Below are positions 1 through 7,813 of a DNA stretch of 17,848 nt, in pieces. The DNA comes from JAZBPO01 sp036351675 (lineage in GTDB: Bacteria; Pseudomonadota; Gammaproteobacteria; Pseudomonadales; Azotimanducaceae): the NCBI GenBank assembly GCA_036351675.1, contig JAZBPO010000429.1, forward strand, positions 1 to 17,848, given 5' to 3'. Under the pieces are notes generated by a model, which was not told the origin of the DNA, did no database searches, and saw nothing but the letters and a program-made list of their open reading frames with translations. The stretch's first letter is position 1, and each line of letters opens with the position of its first letter. Made by a program: the position numbers and the translations under genes.

Positions 1-645
1 AACGCGGCCGCGCTCGAGAAGCTCGCGGCCCACGGGACGCGCGTCGCGGCGAAGGTCTGCGACGTCGCCGACGAGGCGGCCGTGGATCGCTGCTTCGCCG
101 AGACGCTCGAGGAATTCGGCCGCGTCGACGGCTGCTTCGCCAACGCCGGCGTCGGTGGGCGCAACACGGCCTTCGACGACATGACCACCGAGGAGTGGAA
201 GCGCATCATGGCGGTGAACCTCGACGGCGTGTTCTGGACCTTCCGCGCCGCCGCCCGCCACATGCGCGAGCGCGCCGAGGCCGGCGACCCCTTCGGCCGC
301 CTCGTCGGCACGGCGAGCCTCGCCGCGATCTCCGGCCAGGCGCGCGGCGAGCACTACGCGGCCACCAAGGGCGGCCTCGTCTCCATGATCAAGGCGCTCG
401 CCGTCGAATACGCCCGCTATGGCGTCACCGCTCACACGATCCTGCCCGGCTGGATCGAGACGGACATGACCCAGGGCGCCTTCACCAACGAGAAGTTCGT
501 GGCGAACGTGCTGAAGCGCGTGCCCTCGCGGCGCTGGGGCACACCGGAGGACTTCGCGGGCATCGCCGTCTACATCATGTCGACGGCCTCCGCCTATCAC
601 AGCGCCGAGACCTTCCTCATCGACGGCGGCTACTTCGTCTTCTGA
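1..645 (+). CDS. Short-chain dehydrogenase/reductase (SDR), 5'-truncated
   Basis: An NAD(P)-dependent oxidoreductase of the classical SDR family, probably interconverting an alcohol and a ketone in the cytoplasm. The reading frame is open from the first base, so the N-terminus with the TGxxxGIG cofactor motif lies outside the window. The 214 visible residues contain the NAG motif (48-50), the structural Asn of AVNLDG (N73), and the catalytic triad S106, Y119 and K123 in YAATK. The PGWIETDM segment and the C-terminal IDGGY tail are typical of the family. Of about 250 residues expected, roughly 35-40 are missing. The GTG at 82 is an internal codon, not the likely start, because SDR sequence continues upstream of it. 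The substrate cannot be told from sequence. A HAD hydrolase gene follows 31 nt downstream on the same strand and may be cotranscribed. Confidence 0.9.
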   Translation, partial: NAAALEKLAAHGTRVAAKVCDVADEAAVDRCFAETLEEFGRVDGCFANAGVGGRNTAFDDMTTEEWKRIMAVNLDGVFWTFRAAARHMRERAEAGDPFGRLVGTASLAAISGQARGEHYAATKGGLVSMIKALAVEYARYGVTAHTILPGWIETDMTQGAFTNEKFVANVLKRVPSRRWGTPEDFAGIAVYIMSTASAYHSAETFLIDGGYFVF

Positions 646-676
646 CGACGCCCTCACGGAGCAGACGGGGAACGAG

Positions 677-1327
677 ATGTCCGACCTGCAAGCGATCCTC
701 TGGGACTTCGGGGGGGTGCTCACCACGAGCCCCTTCGAGGCCTTCGCCCGCTACGAGGCCGAGCGCGGCCTGCCGAGGGACTTCATCCGTGGCATCAACG
801 CCACCAATCCCACGGACAACGCCTGGGCCCGCTTCGAGTCCTCGCGCATCGGCATCGACGAGTTCGACGAGGCCTTCCGCGAGGAGGCCCGGGCGCAGGG
901 GCACGACGTTCCGGGTCGTGACGTGCTCGCGCTCCTCTCCGGTGACGTGCGGCCCCGCATGGTCGCCGTGCTGGAGCAGTGCAAGGCGCACTTCCGCTGC
1001 GCCTGCCTCACCAACAACGTGAAGTCCGGCAGGGGTCCGGGCATGGCCACGGACGAAGCGCGCGCGAGCGCCGTCGCCGAGGTCATGGCGAAATTCGATC
1101 TCGTCGTGGAGTCGAGTGTCGAGGGCGTCCGCAAGCCCGAGCCCCGGGCCTACGAGATCGTGCTGGAACGCCTCGGCGTCACGCCGGACCGCATGCTCTT
1201 CCTCGACGACCTGGGCATCAACCTGAAACCCGCCGCGCAGATGGGCATGACCACCATCAAGGTCCTGAGCGAGGAGCAGGCCATCGCGGATCTGGCGCAG
1301 GCGACGGGGCTCGACTTCCGCCTCTGA
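677..1327 (+). CDS. HAD-superfamily hydrolase (subfamily IA type)
   Basis: A 216-residue haloacid dehalogenase-like hydrolase, most likely a cytoplasmic phosphatase acting on a small phosphorylated metabolite. Motif I is WDFGGVLT with nucleophile D10. The second Asp of the classical DxD motif is a Gly (G12), as in the branch that contains the N-terminal domain relatives of epoxide hydrolase and ACAD10. Motif II is LTNN (T112), motif III is RKPEP (K153), and motif IV is FLDDLGIN (D177, D178). A cap-like insert lies between motifs I and II. The ATG at 677 is preceded by a purine-rich GGGGAACGAG stretch, an acceptable ribosome binding site. It follows the SDR gene by 31 nt and probably shares its transcript. 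It converges on the nitroreductase gene with a 24-bp GC-rich gap. The substrate is unknown; dehalogenase activity is a less likely alternative. Confidence 0.88.
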   Translation: MSDLQAILWDFGGVLTTSPFEAFARYEAERGLPRDFIRGINATNPTDNAWARFESSRIGIDEFDEAFREEARAQGHDVPGRDVLALLSGDVRPRMVAVLEQCKAHFRCACLTNNVKSGRGPGMATDEARASAVAEVMAKFDLVVESSVEGVRKPEPRAYEIVLERLGVTPDRMLFLDDLGINLKPAAQMGMTTIKVLSEEQAIADLAQATGLDFRL

Positions 1328-1351
1328 AGCGCGCCGGCGGCCGGGCGCCCC

Positions 1352-1921
1352 TCAGGGCGTCCAGTCGCGGATGCGCTCCTCGAGATCCGGCCGCACGCGC
1401 TCCTTCGGCTCCTGCAGCGGACTGCCGATGTAGATGAAGCCGGCCACGCGCTCGTCCGGGCCGAGGCCGAGGGCCGTGCCGACGCGCGCGTCGTAGGCGA
1501 TCCACTCGGTCAGCCACTGGGCGACGTAGCCGGAGGCATGGGTCGCCGTGAGCATGTTCATGCACACCGCACCTGCCGACAGGACCTGCTCCCACTCGGG
1601 GATCTTGTGCTCGGGCAGGATGCTGGAGATCACCGCCACCACCACCGGCGCCCGCAGGAAGCGGCCGCGTTCGAGCTCCACGCGCGCATCGTCGTCGCCC
1701 GGGTTCGCGGCCCGCCAGGCGTCGACGAGCACGTCGCCGAAGGCACGGCGGGCGTCCCCGGTGAAGCGGACGAAGCGCCAGGGGCCCAGCTTGCCGTGAT
1801 CCGGTACCCGGGCCGCGGCGCGCAGGATCAGATCGAGCTCACCGTCCGTGGGCCCGGGCTCGACCATCTCGATGGCCTTCACGCTGCGACGGGTGAGCAG
1901 GAGTTCGAGAGTGTCGGTCAT
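1352..1921 (-). CDS. Nitroreductase family protein, YdjA-like
   Basis: A 189-residue FMN-dependent oxidoreductase of the nitroreductase family. Family marks are the N-terminal RRSVK FMN-phosphate contact region (11-15), the PDHGKLGPWRF segment (40-50), which is the signature of the short YdjA-like branch, and the C-terminal GFIYIGSP strand (161-168). The length matches the compact YdjA type (about 180 residues) rather than the longer NfsA/NfsB types. Such proteins act as homodimers in the cytoplasm; the physiological substrate of this branch is poorly known. The gene begins 52 nt downstream of the galT stop on the same strand, so it could be read from the galKT transcript, but the gap also leaves room for its own promoter. 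The identity is firm; the substrate is not predictable. Confidence 0.9.
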   Translation of the reverse strand: MTDTLELLLTRRSVKAIEMVEPGPTDGELDLILRAAARVPDHGKLGPWRFVRFTGDARRAFGDVLVDAWRAANPGDDDARVELERGRFLRAPVVVAVISSILPEHKIPEWEQVLSAGAVCMNMLTATHASGYVAQWLTEWIAYDARVGTALGLGPDERVAGFIYIGSPLQEPKERVRPDLEERIRDWTP

Positions 1922-1973
1922 CGTCCGATCCGATCGCGCCAGTCAGGGGCGGGGATTCTAGGAACCGGGCGAT

Positions 1974-3029
1974 CTAGCGGTCCAGCCCTTGAGCGGCTCG
2001 CCAGTGCGGCCCCACCGCGGCGCGCAGGCGCTCGGCTGCGGCCTCCGGCGTCAGATCGCGCTGCGCTTCCGCGAGCATCTCGAAGCCGACCATGAACTTG
2101 CGAATCGTCGCCGAGCGCAGCAGCGGCGGGTAGCAGTGCGCATGCAGCACCCAGGCCTCGCGCAGCGCCGCATCGGCGCCCGGTGGCGCGCCGTGCCAGC
2201 CCATGCTGTAGGGGAATTCGCAGTGGAACAGGTTGTCCATGGCGCTCGTCCAGGCACCGAGCATGGCGGCCAGCGCCCTGCGTTCCGCTTCGCTCGTCTC
2301 CGTCAGGCAGGCGACGGGCCGGCGCGGCAGCAGCAGGGTCTCGAAGGGCCAGCGCGCCCAGAAGGGCACGAGCACGACCCAGTGGTCGTTCGCGAGCACC
2401 ACGCGTTCCTCCGCCTCGAGTTCGCGCACCAGCACGTCCGCGAGGAGCGGCGATGCGTGCGCCGCGTAATGCGCACGCTGCCGCTGCGACTCGCGTTCGA
2501 CGAGCGTCGGTATGGTGTCCAGGGCCCAGATCTGGCCATGTGGATGCGGGCTCGAGCAGCCCATCATGGCGCCGCGGTTCTCGAAGCACTGCACCCAGGC
2601 CCAGTCTCGACCCAGTTCGACCATCTGCTCGACCCAGGTCTCCACGACGCGCAGGCGCGCATCGAAGGCGAGCTCGCCGAGCGACAGATCGTGACGCGGG
2701 GAGAAGCAGACGACGCGACAGGCGCCCCGGACCGGCGCACTGCGCAGCAGATCCGGCTCCCGGGACATGGCAGGCGCGCCGGTCTCCGCCTCGGAGAGCA
2801 GCGCCGGGAAGTCGTTGTCGAAGACGAACACGTCCTCGTAGGCGGGGTTCCGCGCGTTCCCCGCGCGGTCATTGCCGGGGCAGAGATAGCAGTCCTGCGC
2901 CCAGGCCGGCCGTGGCGGCGTCGCCTCCTCCAGCTGCCCCTGCCAGGGCCGCTGTCCGCGATGTGGCGAGACGAGCACCCATTCGCCCGTGAGCGGATCG
3001 AAGCGACGATGGACGCCCTGCTCAGCCAT
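1974..3029 (-). CDS. galT: Galactose-1-phosphate uridylyltransferase
   Basis: Transfers UMP from UDP-glucose to galactose-1-phosphate in the Leloir pathway, giving UDP-galactose and glucose-1-phosphate. The 351 residues show the family marks in order: LTGEWVLVSPHRGQRPWQG (13-31), a zinc-type CYLC pair (C47, C50), PRHD (H113), FENRG-AMMGCS (149-159) and the active-site HPHGQIW motif, with H164 as the expected uridylylated nucleophile. The length agrees with the E. coli enzyme (about 348). The ATG start overlaps the end of galK by 8 nt, so translation is probably coupled and the two genes form an operon. galE and galM are absent from the window and must be supplied elsewhere if the pathway is complete. 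Confidence 0.96.
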   Translation of the reverse strand: MAEQGVHRRFDPLTGEWVLVSPHRGQRPWQGQLEEATPPRPAWAQDCYLCPGNDRAGNARNPAYEDVFVFDNDFPALLSEAETGAPAMSREPDLLRSAPVRGACRVVCFSPRHDLSLGELAFDARLRVVETWVEQMVELGRDWAWVQCFENRGAMMGCSSPHPHGQIWALDTIPTLVERESQRQRAHYAAHASPLLADVLVRELEAEERVVLANDHWVVLVPFWARWPFETLLLPRRPVACLTETSEAERRALAAMLGAWTSAMDNLFHCEFPYSMGWHGAPPGADAALREAWVLHAHCYPPLLRSATIRKFMVGFEMLAEAQRDLTPEAAAERLRAAVGPHWRAAQGLDR

Positions 3030-4206
3030 CGGCAGGCGCCAGCACGCGCACCGGCCCGCCAGGCTGCGCGAGGAACCAGTCCTGAATGCCGAGCGGGCTG
3101 CCCAGGGACTCGCCTACCGCTTCGAGGACCGTCGCCGCGGCGTCCGCGTCGCGCACGAGGGCGATGGCCCAGCCGCCGAAACCGGCGCCGGTGAGGCGCG
3201 CCCCTTCACAACCGTCCGCCGTGGACGCCGCGGCCACCATGGTGTCCAGCTCCGCCGTGCTGACGTCGAAGTCGTCACGGAGCGAAGCATGGGAGGCGCT
3301 CATGGCCCCGCCGAAGCGCGCCCAGTCCCGGACCTCCGCGGCTTCGAGCGCATCGAGCACCCGCGCCTGCTCGCTGATCACGTGCCGGACCCGGCGCAGC
3401 GGCAGATCCTCCGCGGCCGTTCCGATCGAAGTGCCGCGGAGCGCGTCCGGCGGCGGAATGCGGTCGTCCGGCAGTCCGAGACGAGCGAGGCCCTCGGCCA
3501 GCTCCCGGCGGCGCGTGTTGTAGCCGCCGCCGGCGAGGCGGCGCGGGGTGCGCGAGCGCATGGCGAGCAGGCGCCGGTCGCCCCAGGCGAGCGGCACGGG
3601 CTGCACCGCGGCGCTGCGGCAGTCGATGGCGACGGCGCCGGCGCTGCGGCCGAAGACCACCGCGAGCTGATCCATGAGCCCGCACTGCACGCCGACGAAT
3701 TCGTGTTCCACGCGCTGCGCCAGACGCGCGAGGGCCTCGCCCTGTACGCGCTGCAGCACGCCCAGCTCCATGAACACGCGCGCGAGACCGACGCAGAAGG
3801 ATGCGGAGGACGACAGGCCGCCACCGGCGAGATCGCCGGCGACGTGAATGCGGCCGCCCCTGCCGGCGAAACCGCGCCGGCCGAGCGTGAGCAGTCCGCG
3901 CACGAAGGGCGACCAGTCGGGCGCCGCGCCCGGCGGCACCGCATCGGACGAGGCACCGGGGTCGATGCGCAGGGACTCGCCCCGGTCGAGCGCATGGATC
4001 TCGATGCCCGGAGCATCGGCCGCCTCGAAGGCGAACCATGTTCCTCGATCGAGGGACATGGGCAGCACGGTTCCGCCGAGGTAGTCGATGTGATCGCCGA
4101 TCAGGTTCACGCGCCCCGGCGCGAAACAGAGCCCTGCATCGGTCGCGGCGCCTTCGACGCGGTCACGGGCGGGTACGGGACGATCAGGGGACACGGCGAC
4201 GCTCAT
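3022..4206 (-). CDS. galK: Galactokinase (GHMP kinase family)
   Basis: Phosphorylates galactose at C1 with ATP, the first committed Leloir step. The 394 residues hold the galactokinase signature APGRVNLIGDHIDYLGG (29-45, R32 equivalent to the catalytic Arg), the ATP-binding GGGLSSSAS loop (128-136), VGVQCGLMDQ with the probable catalytic base D179, and the C-terminal LTGAGFGG glycine motif (338-345). The sugar-contact motif, usually GEHTDY, reads GDHIDY here, which could shift sugar preference. The ATG at 4206 was chosen because the frame upstream runs through non-homologous sequence and the family N-terminus begins about 30 residues before the signature. No strong ribosome binding site precedes it. 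It is divergent from the CYP153-like gene and overlaps galT by 8 nt. Confidence 0.94.
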   Translation of the reverse strand: MSVAVSPDRPVPARDRVEGAATDAGLCFAPGRVNLIGDHIDYLGGTVLPMSLDRGTWFAFEAADAPGIEIHALDRGESLRIDPGASSDAVPPGAAPDWSPFVRGLLTLGRRGFAGRGGRIHVAGDLAGGGLSSSASFCVGLARVFMELGVLQRVQGEALARLAQRVEHEFVGVQCGLMDQLAVVFGRSAGAVAIDCRSAAVQPVPLAWGDRRLLAMRSRTPRRLAGGGYNTRRRELAEGLARLGLPDDRIPPPDALRGTSIGTAAEDLPLRRVRHVISEQARVLDALEAAEVRDWARFGGAMSASHASLRDDFDVSTAELDTMVAAASTADGCEGARLTGAGFGGWAIALVRDADAAATVLEAVGESLGSPLGIQDWFLAQPGGPVRVLAPADG

Positions 4207-4314
4207 CGCGAGGACGGCGCCGATTCTGGTCGACCGCTGAATCCTGCGCCAGCCTCCACGGCACTGGACGCCGTCGATCCGGCGACGGAGGATCCGGCAC
4301 GGGGAGGACATGCC
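4207..4314. promoter_or_regulatory. Divergent intergenic region between galK and the CYP153-like P450 gene, with a small palindrome
   Basis: This 108-bp gap must hold the promoters for galK (leftward) and the P450 gene (rightward). I see no convincing -35/-10 pair. It contains a perfect 6-bp inverted repeat, CCGTCG (4271-4276) and CGACGG (4283-4288), with a 6-nt spacer, and two copies of GATCCGGC. The palindrome could be an operator or simply a GC-rich coincidence. A strong ribosome binding site GGGGAGGA (4301-4308) lies 6 nt before the P450 ATG and supports that start. Confidence 0.4.
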
Positions 4315-5571
4315 ATGCACATCGATACCGATCTGCGCGACGAGGTCGCGTCCACACCGCTCGAGGCCATCGATCCGAGCCGGCCGCAGACCTTCGCCGA
4401 CGGCAGCTGGCGCGCCTGGTTCGCGCGCCTGCGCGAGGAGGCGCCCGTGCACTGGTGCGCTGACGCACCGACGGGCCCCTACTGGTCCGTCAGCACGCAC
4501 GCGCTCGTGAAGGCCGTGGACACGGACCACGTGCGCTTCTCCTCCGAGATCGGCGGCATCACCATCGCCGATGTTCCGGAGGACGACGAGGTCCGCCTCG
4601 ACAACTTCATCGCCATGGACGAGCCGACGCACTCGGCGCAGCGCAAGACCGTCTCGCCTTCCGTGGCGCCGACGAACCTCGCGAAGCTCGAACCGGTGAT
4701 CCGCGAGCACGTGGTCGACATCCTCGAGCACCTGCCGACCGGGGAGGCCTTCAACTGGGTCCCGCAGGTCTCCGTGGAGCTCACGGCGCGCATGCTCGCG
4801 ACGCTCTTCGACTTCCCGCACGAGGACCGGCACAAGCTCATCTACTGGTCCGACGTCACCACGGCCTCTCCGGAGCTCATGGGCGAGGCCGGCGCCGGCC
4901 GCGAGGAGCGCGTCGCGGCCTTCCAGGACTGCGCCACGACCTTCATGAACCTGTGGAACGAGCGCGCCTCGCAGCCGCCGGCGCCGGATCTCGTCTCCAT
5001 GCTCGTGCACGGCGAATCGACGCGCGACATGCACACGCGGCCGAAGGAGTTCCTCGGCAACATCCTGCTGCTCATCGTCGGCGGCAACGACACGACGCGG
5101 AACTCGATCTCCGCGGGCGTGCTCGCGCTGAACCGCCAGCCCGAGCAGTACGACAAGCTGCGCGCGAACCCGTCGCTCATCCCGAACATGGTCCCGGAGT
5201 TCATCCGCTGGCAGTCGCCGGTGATCCACATGCGCCGGACGGCCCGGGAGGACGTGGAACTCGGCGGCCGGACGATCCGCGCCGGCGACAAGGTGGTCAT
5301 GTGGTACCTCTCGGGCAATCGCGACGAGCGCGTCTTCCCGGACGCGGAGCGCGTCCACATCGACCGACCGAACGCGCGCCAGCACGTGTCCTTCGGCTAC
5401 GGCGTCCATCGCTGCATGGGCAATCGGCTCGCGGAACTGCAGATCCGCGTGCTCTGGGAAGAGATCGTGAGGCGCTTCTCGCAGGTCGAGCTCGTCGGCG
5501 ACCCGGTGATCAACCCGAACAACTTCATCCACGGCATCGCGGACCTGCCGGTCGTGGTGCACCGGCACTGA
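4315..5571 (+). CDS. Cytochrome P450, CYP153-like (terminal alkane/fatty-acid hydroxylase family)
   Basis: A 418-residue soluble P450. It shows the I-helix oxygen-activation motif GGNDTT (256-261), the K-helix ExxR (E295-R298) and the heme loop FGYGVHRCMGN with ligand C367. The long stretches FIAMDEPTHSAQRKTVSP (98-115), TLFDFP (163-168), LLLIVGGNDTTRNS (251-264) and the GNRLAEL helix after the heme loop agree with my recollection of CYP153 enzymes. These hydroxylate the terminal carbon of medium-chain alkanes, fatty acids or related molecules. The subfamily call is from memory, not alignment. ATG 4315 is fixed by the GGGGAGGA site 6 nt upstream. A small flavin-type protein gene follows after 13 nt. 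The ferredoxin and ferredoxin reductase that often accompany CYP153 genes are not here, so redox partners must come from elsewhere. Confidence 0.9.
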   Translation: MHIDTDLRDEVASTPLEAIDPSRPQTFADGSWRAWFARLREEAPVHWCADAPTGPYWSVSTHALVKAVDTDHVRFSSEIGGITIADVPEDDEVRLDNFIAMDEPTHSAQRKTVSPSVAPTNLAKLEPVIREHVVDILEHLPTGEAFNWVPQVSVELTARMLATLFDFPHEDRHKLIYWSDVTTASPELMGEAGAGREERVAAFQDCATTFMNLWNERASQPPAPDLVSMLVHGESTRDMHTRPKEFLGNILLLIVGGNDTTRNSISAGVLALNRQPEQYDKLRANPSLIPNMVPEFIRWQSPVIHMRRTAREDVELGGRTIRAGDKVVMWYLSGNRDERVFPDAERVHIDRPNARQHVSFGYGVHRCMGNRLAELQIRVLWEEIVRRFSQVELVGDPVINPNNFIHGIADLPVVVHRH

Positions 5572-5584
5572 GGAGGGACACCGC

Positions 5585-6067
5585 ATGGCGACGCTCGAGG
5601 AGATCGCACCGAAGTTCGTGCACATGGCACACCAGATCGTCTGGTGCACGGCCGCCACCGTCGATGCGAAGGGACGTCCTCGCTCGCGGGTGCTGCATCC
5701 GATCTGGGAGTGGGACGGGGCGCGCCTCACGGGCTGGGTCGGCACGGCGCGCACACCGACCAAGGACGCCCACATCGCCGCCAGCCCCTTCGTCTCCTGC
5801 AACTACTGGACGCCGTCGCAGGACACCTGCGTCGCCGAGTGCGCGGCGAGCTGGCAGGACGACCGCGAGACGCGGCACCACGTGTGGGAGCTGTATCTGA
5901 ACGGACCCGCGCCGGTCGGCTACGACCCGTCGATCATCCCGCCCTGGACCGACGCCGACGCGGAAAGCTTCAACCCGCTCCGCCTCGATCCCTGGCGCCT
6001 GCGCGTCATGCCGGGGAGCTCGCTCATGGACGGCAGCTACGCAGCGGACGTCTGGCAGGCCGCCTGA
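5585..6067 (+). CDS. Pyridoxamine 5'-phosphate oxidase-like (split beta-barrel) protein
   Basis: A 160-residue protein that looks like the FMN/F420-binding split-barrel group related to pyridoxamine phosphate oxidase. The visible pattern is an N-terminal helix, then WCTAATVDAKGRPRSRVLHPIWE (20-42), in which a strand-turn with GRPRSR leads to the barrel core, and a W-rich C-terminus. It is shorter than true PdxH (about 215) and lacks its C-terminal signature, so vitamin B6 synthesis is unlikely. The ATG at 5585 is preceded by a near-perfect AGGAGGGA site (5571-5578) that begins at the P450 stop codon, so it is almost certainly in the same operon as the CYP153-like gene. It may be a small flavin reductase or a general stress-type protein; no function can be assigned. 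It converges on the SDR gene with a gap of only 6 bp. Confidence 0.8.
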   Translation: MATLEEIAPKFVHMAHQIVWCTAATVDAKGRPRSRVLHPIWEWDGARLTGWVGTARTPTKDAHIAASPFVSCNYWTPSQDTCVAECAASWQDDRETRHHVWELYLNGPAPVGYDPSIIPPWTDADAESFNPLRLDPWRLRVMPGSSLMDGSYAADVWQAA

Positions 6068-6073
6068 GCGGTA

Positions 6074-6925
6074 TCAGTCCTTTCCCGTCTCCGCCGCCAG
6101 GAAGGCGGCGAAGGCCGCCGCGTGGTCCGGGTGCCAGCGCGACAGCGCCGGGCGCCCCTCGATGATGTCGTCGAGGTGCCAGCGCATGCGGGCGTCGTCC
6201 GTCGCGAAATCGACGTCGTTGTCCGGGCAGATCACGTAGAAATCCCCTGCGGCCATGCGCTCCAGGAGCAGCGCCGCCACCTGATCCGGTGTCCAGGCCG
6301 CCGGCGGCTGCTCGGCGACGAAGCGCGCGATCATCCCCGTGTAGGTGAAGCCGGGCACGAGCAGGTGTGCCGTGATCGGACAGGCCTCCTGCTGGCGGAG
6401 CGCGTGCGCGAGGCTCTCGGTCACGGACTTCACCGCTGCCTTGCTGGCGTTGTAGGCCGCATCGCCGGGCGGATTGGTGATGCCCTGCTTCGAGCCGGTG
6501 TTGATCACGGCGCCGGGCCGGCCGCGTTCGAGCATGGCCGGCACGAAGGCCTGCATACCGTGCACCACGCCCCAGAGGTTCACGTCGAGCACGCGACGCC
6601 AGCCGTCCAGCTTCTCCCAGGGCCCGCCTCCGCCACCGACGCCGGCGTTGTTCATGAGGATCGCGACGTCGTCGAAGCGCGTCAGCACTTCGTCGCGCAG
6701 CGCCTCGACGGCAGCGAAGTCCGAGACGTCTGCCCCGGACAGCACGAGGTCGGCCTCGTCGACAGCGAGTTCGGCTCTCGCCCGCTCCCGCGCCGCATCG
6801 TCACGGTCCACGAGCACGAGGCGCATGCCGGCCTCGGCCAGGCGCTTCGCCGTCGCGAGGCCGATGCCGCTCGCGCCGCCCGTGACGACCGCGACGCGGC
6901 CGGCCTCGATGGCAGGATGGTTCAT
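6074..6925 (-). CDS. Short-chain dehydrogenase/reductase (SDR)
   Basis: A full-length classical-type SDR of 283 residues. The cofactor loop is TGGASGIG (15-22). An acidic D40 at the end of the second strand suggests preference for NAD over NADP. NNAG (92-95) and N116 of DVNLWG are in place, and the catalytic set is S145, Y158 and K162 in YNASK. The C-terminal 60-70 residues extend beyond the usual 250-residue core and contain a W-rich tail (DDARMRWHLDDIIEGRP), as in SDRs that act on larger hydrophobic alcohols. Its ATG overlaps the pirin stop codon (ATGA), so it is translationally coupled and is the third gene of the P450-pirin-SDR operon. A plausible role is oxidising the alcohol made by the upstream P450; the substrate is not known. 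Confidence 0.93.
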   Translation of the reverse strand: MNHPAIEAGRVAVVTGGASGIGLATAKRLAEAGMRLVLVDRDDAARERARAELAVDEADLVLSGADVSDFAAVEALRDEVLTRFDDVAILMNNAGVGGGGGPWEKLDGWRRVLDVNLWGVVHGMQAFVPAMLERGRPGAVINTGSKQGITNPPGDAAYNASKAAVKSVTESLAHALRQQEACPITAHLLVPGFTYTGMIARFVAEQPPAAWTPDQVAALLLERMAAGDFYVICPDNDVDFATDDARMRWHLDDIIEGRPALSRWHPDHAAAFAAFLAAETGKD

Positions 6926-7800
6926 GCCGGTTCTCCTGGCGTGGCCACGTCACCGAAGTCGCCACGCTGGTAGCGCTCCACCGTAGCGATCATGCCGGCA
7001 CGATCGTCCGCGACGAAGGGCCCGTGGCGGAACGGCGGCGCGGGTAGCGCCGGTCCACCCAGGACCAGCAGTTCCGCCCCCTGCGCCCCGGCGACCAGCC
7101 GCTCCGGCGGATTCAGCAGCAGCGTACCGTCCGGAAGCTCGCCGTCGGCGCGCAGCCCTGCGAGACCGCCGGCCAGTACGTAGGTGCCGAGCTGCGCCAC
7201 CGCGAGCGCGTGCGTCCAGCGCGCGCCGGGTTCGAGGAAGACATGCAGGAGGAGCGGAGCCGTGACCGTGTCCACCGGACCCCGGAGCCCGGCCGCATCG
7301 CCCGCCAGCACGCGAAGCCGGACGCCCACCTCCTCGCACACGGGGATCTCCGCAGCACGCACGTGCCGATAGGCGGGCTCGAGGCTTCGGTACTCGCCGG
7401 GCAGGTCGAGCCAGAGCTGCACCGCATGAGAGCGACCACCGTCGCGGAGCAGGCCCGGATGGGGCCCCTCGTCGTGCACCAGACCGCGCCCGGCCCGCAT
7501 CCACTGGATCTCCCCGGGCCCGGTGACCGAGTGATTGCCGAGGCTGTCACGGTGCTCACCACCACTCTCGAGGTAGATCGTGAGCGTCTCGAGGCCCGCA
7601 TGAGGATGGCGCGGCGCCCCGAGCGCCTCGCCGGGACCCACGTCCTCGGGGCCTATGTGGTCGAGCATGATGAACGGGCCGACGCTCTGCAGGGCTCCGC
7701 AGGGCAGTGGTCTGCGCACCTCGAAGCCCGCGCCTTCGAGCATCCGCGGGGCGGCGATGGCGGCAGGCCCGCCGGGCCAGGCGCTGGCGATCGTGGACAT
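6922..7800 (-). CDS. Pirin family protein
   Basis: A 292-residue bicupin of the pirin family. The N-terminal cupin carries the metal-binding set: H65 and H67 of RHPHAGLET, and H109 and E111 of GRGLVHDE, between which lie EHRDSLGNHSVTGPGEIQWM (82-101). All four expected ligands are present. The family motif HPHRGFET reads HPHAGLET here. Bacterial pirins have been reported as quercetin 2,3-dioxygenases or redox-sensing regulators; neither role can be told from sequence. I place the start at the ATG at 7800, because the frame upstream of it is Arg-rich and lies within the P450 gene in another frame. The gap to the P450 stop is 13 bp, and the stop overlaps the next SDR start by ATGA, so this is the middle gene of a three-gene operon. 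Confidence 0.92.
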   Translation of the reverse strand: MSTIASAWPGGPAAIAAPRMLEGAGFEVRRPLPCGALQSVGPFIMLDHIGPEDVGPGEALGAPRHPHAGLETLTIYLESGGEHRDSLGNHSVTGPGEIQWMRAGRGLVHDEGPHPGLLRDGGRSHAVQLWLDLPGEYRSLEPAYRHVRAAEIPVCEEVGVRLRVLAGDAAGLRGPVDTVTAPLLLHVFLEPGARWTHALAVAQLGTYVLAGGLAGLRADGELPDGTLLLNPPERLVAGAQGAELLVLGGPALPAPPFRHGPFVADDRAGMIATVERYQRGDFGDVATPGEPA

Positions 7801-7813
7801 CCCGGGGCGCCGC

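Noticed and set aside
1328..1351. Bidirectional terminator in the GC-rich gap between the HAD and nitroreductase genes
   Set aside because: The only stem is about 5-7 bp with a bulge and no T-tract; too weak to call.
2989..4314. A plus-strand extension of the CYP153-like frame by about 440 codons
   Set aside because: It is antisense to galK and shows no domain. The P450 start at 4315 has a strong ribosome binding site.
3022..5802. A 926-codon minus-strand frame that runs from within the split-barrel gene through the CYP153-like gene into galK
   Set aside because: Only the last 394 codons match galactokinase. The rest is antisense to well-supported plus-strand genes, so it is a GC-driven open frame and not a fusion protein.
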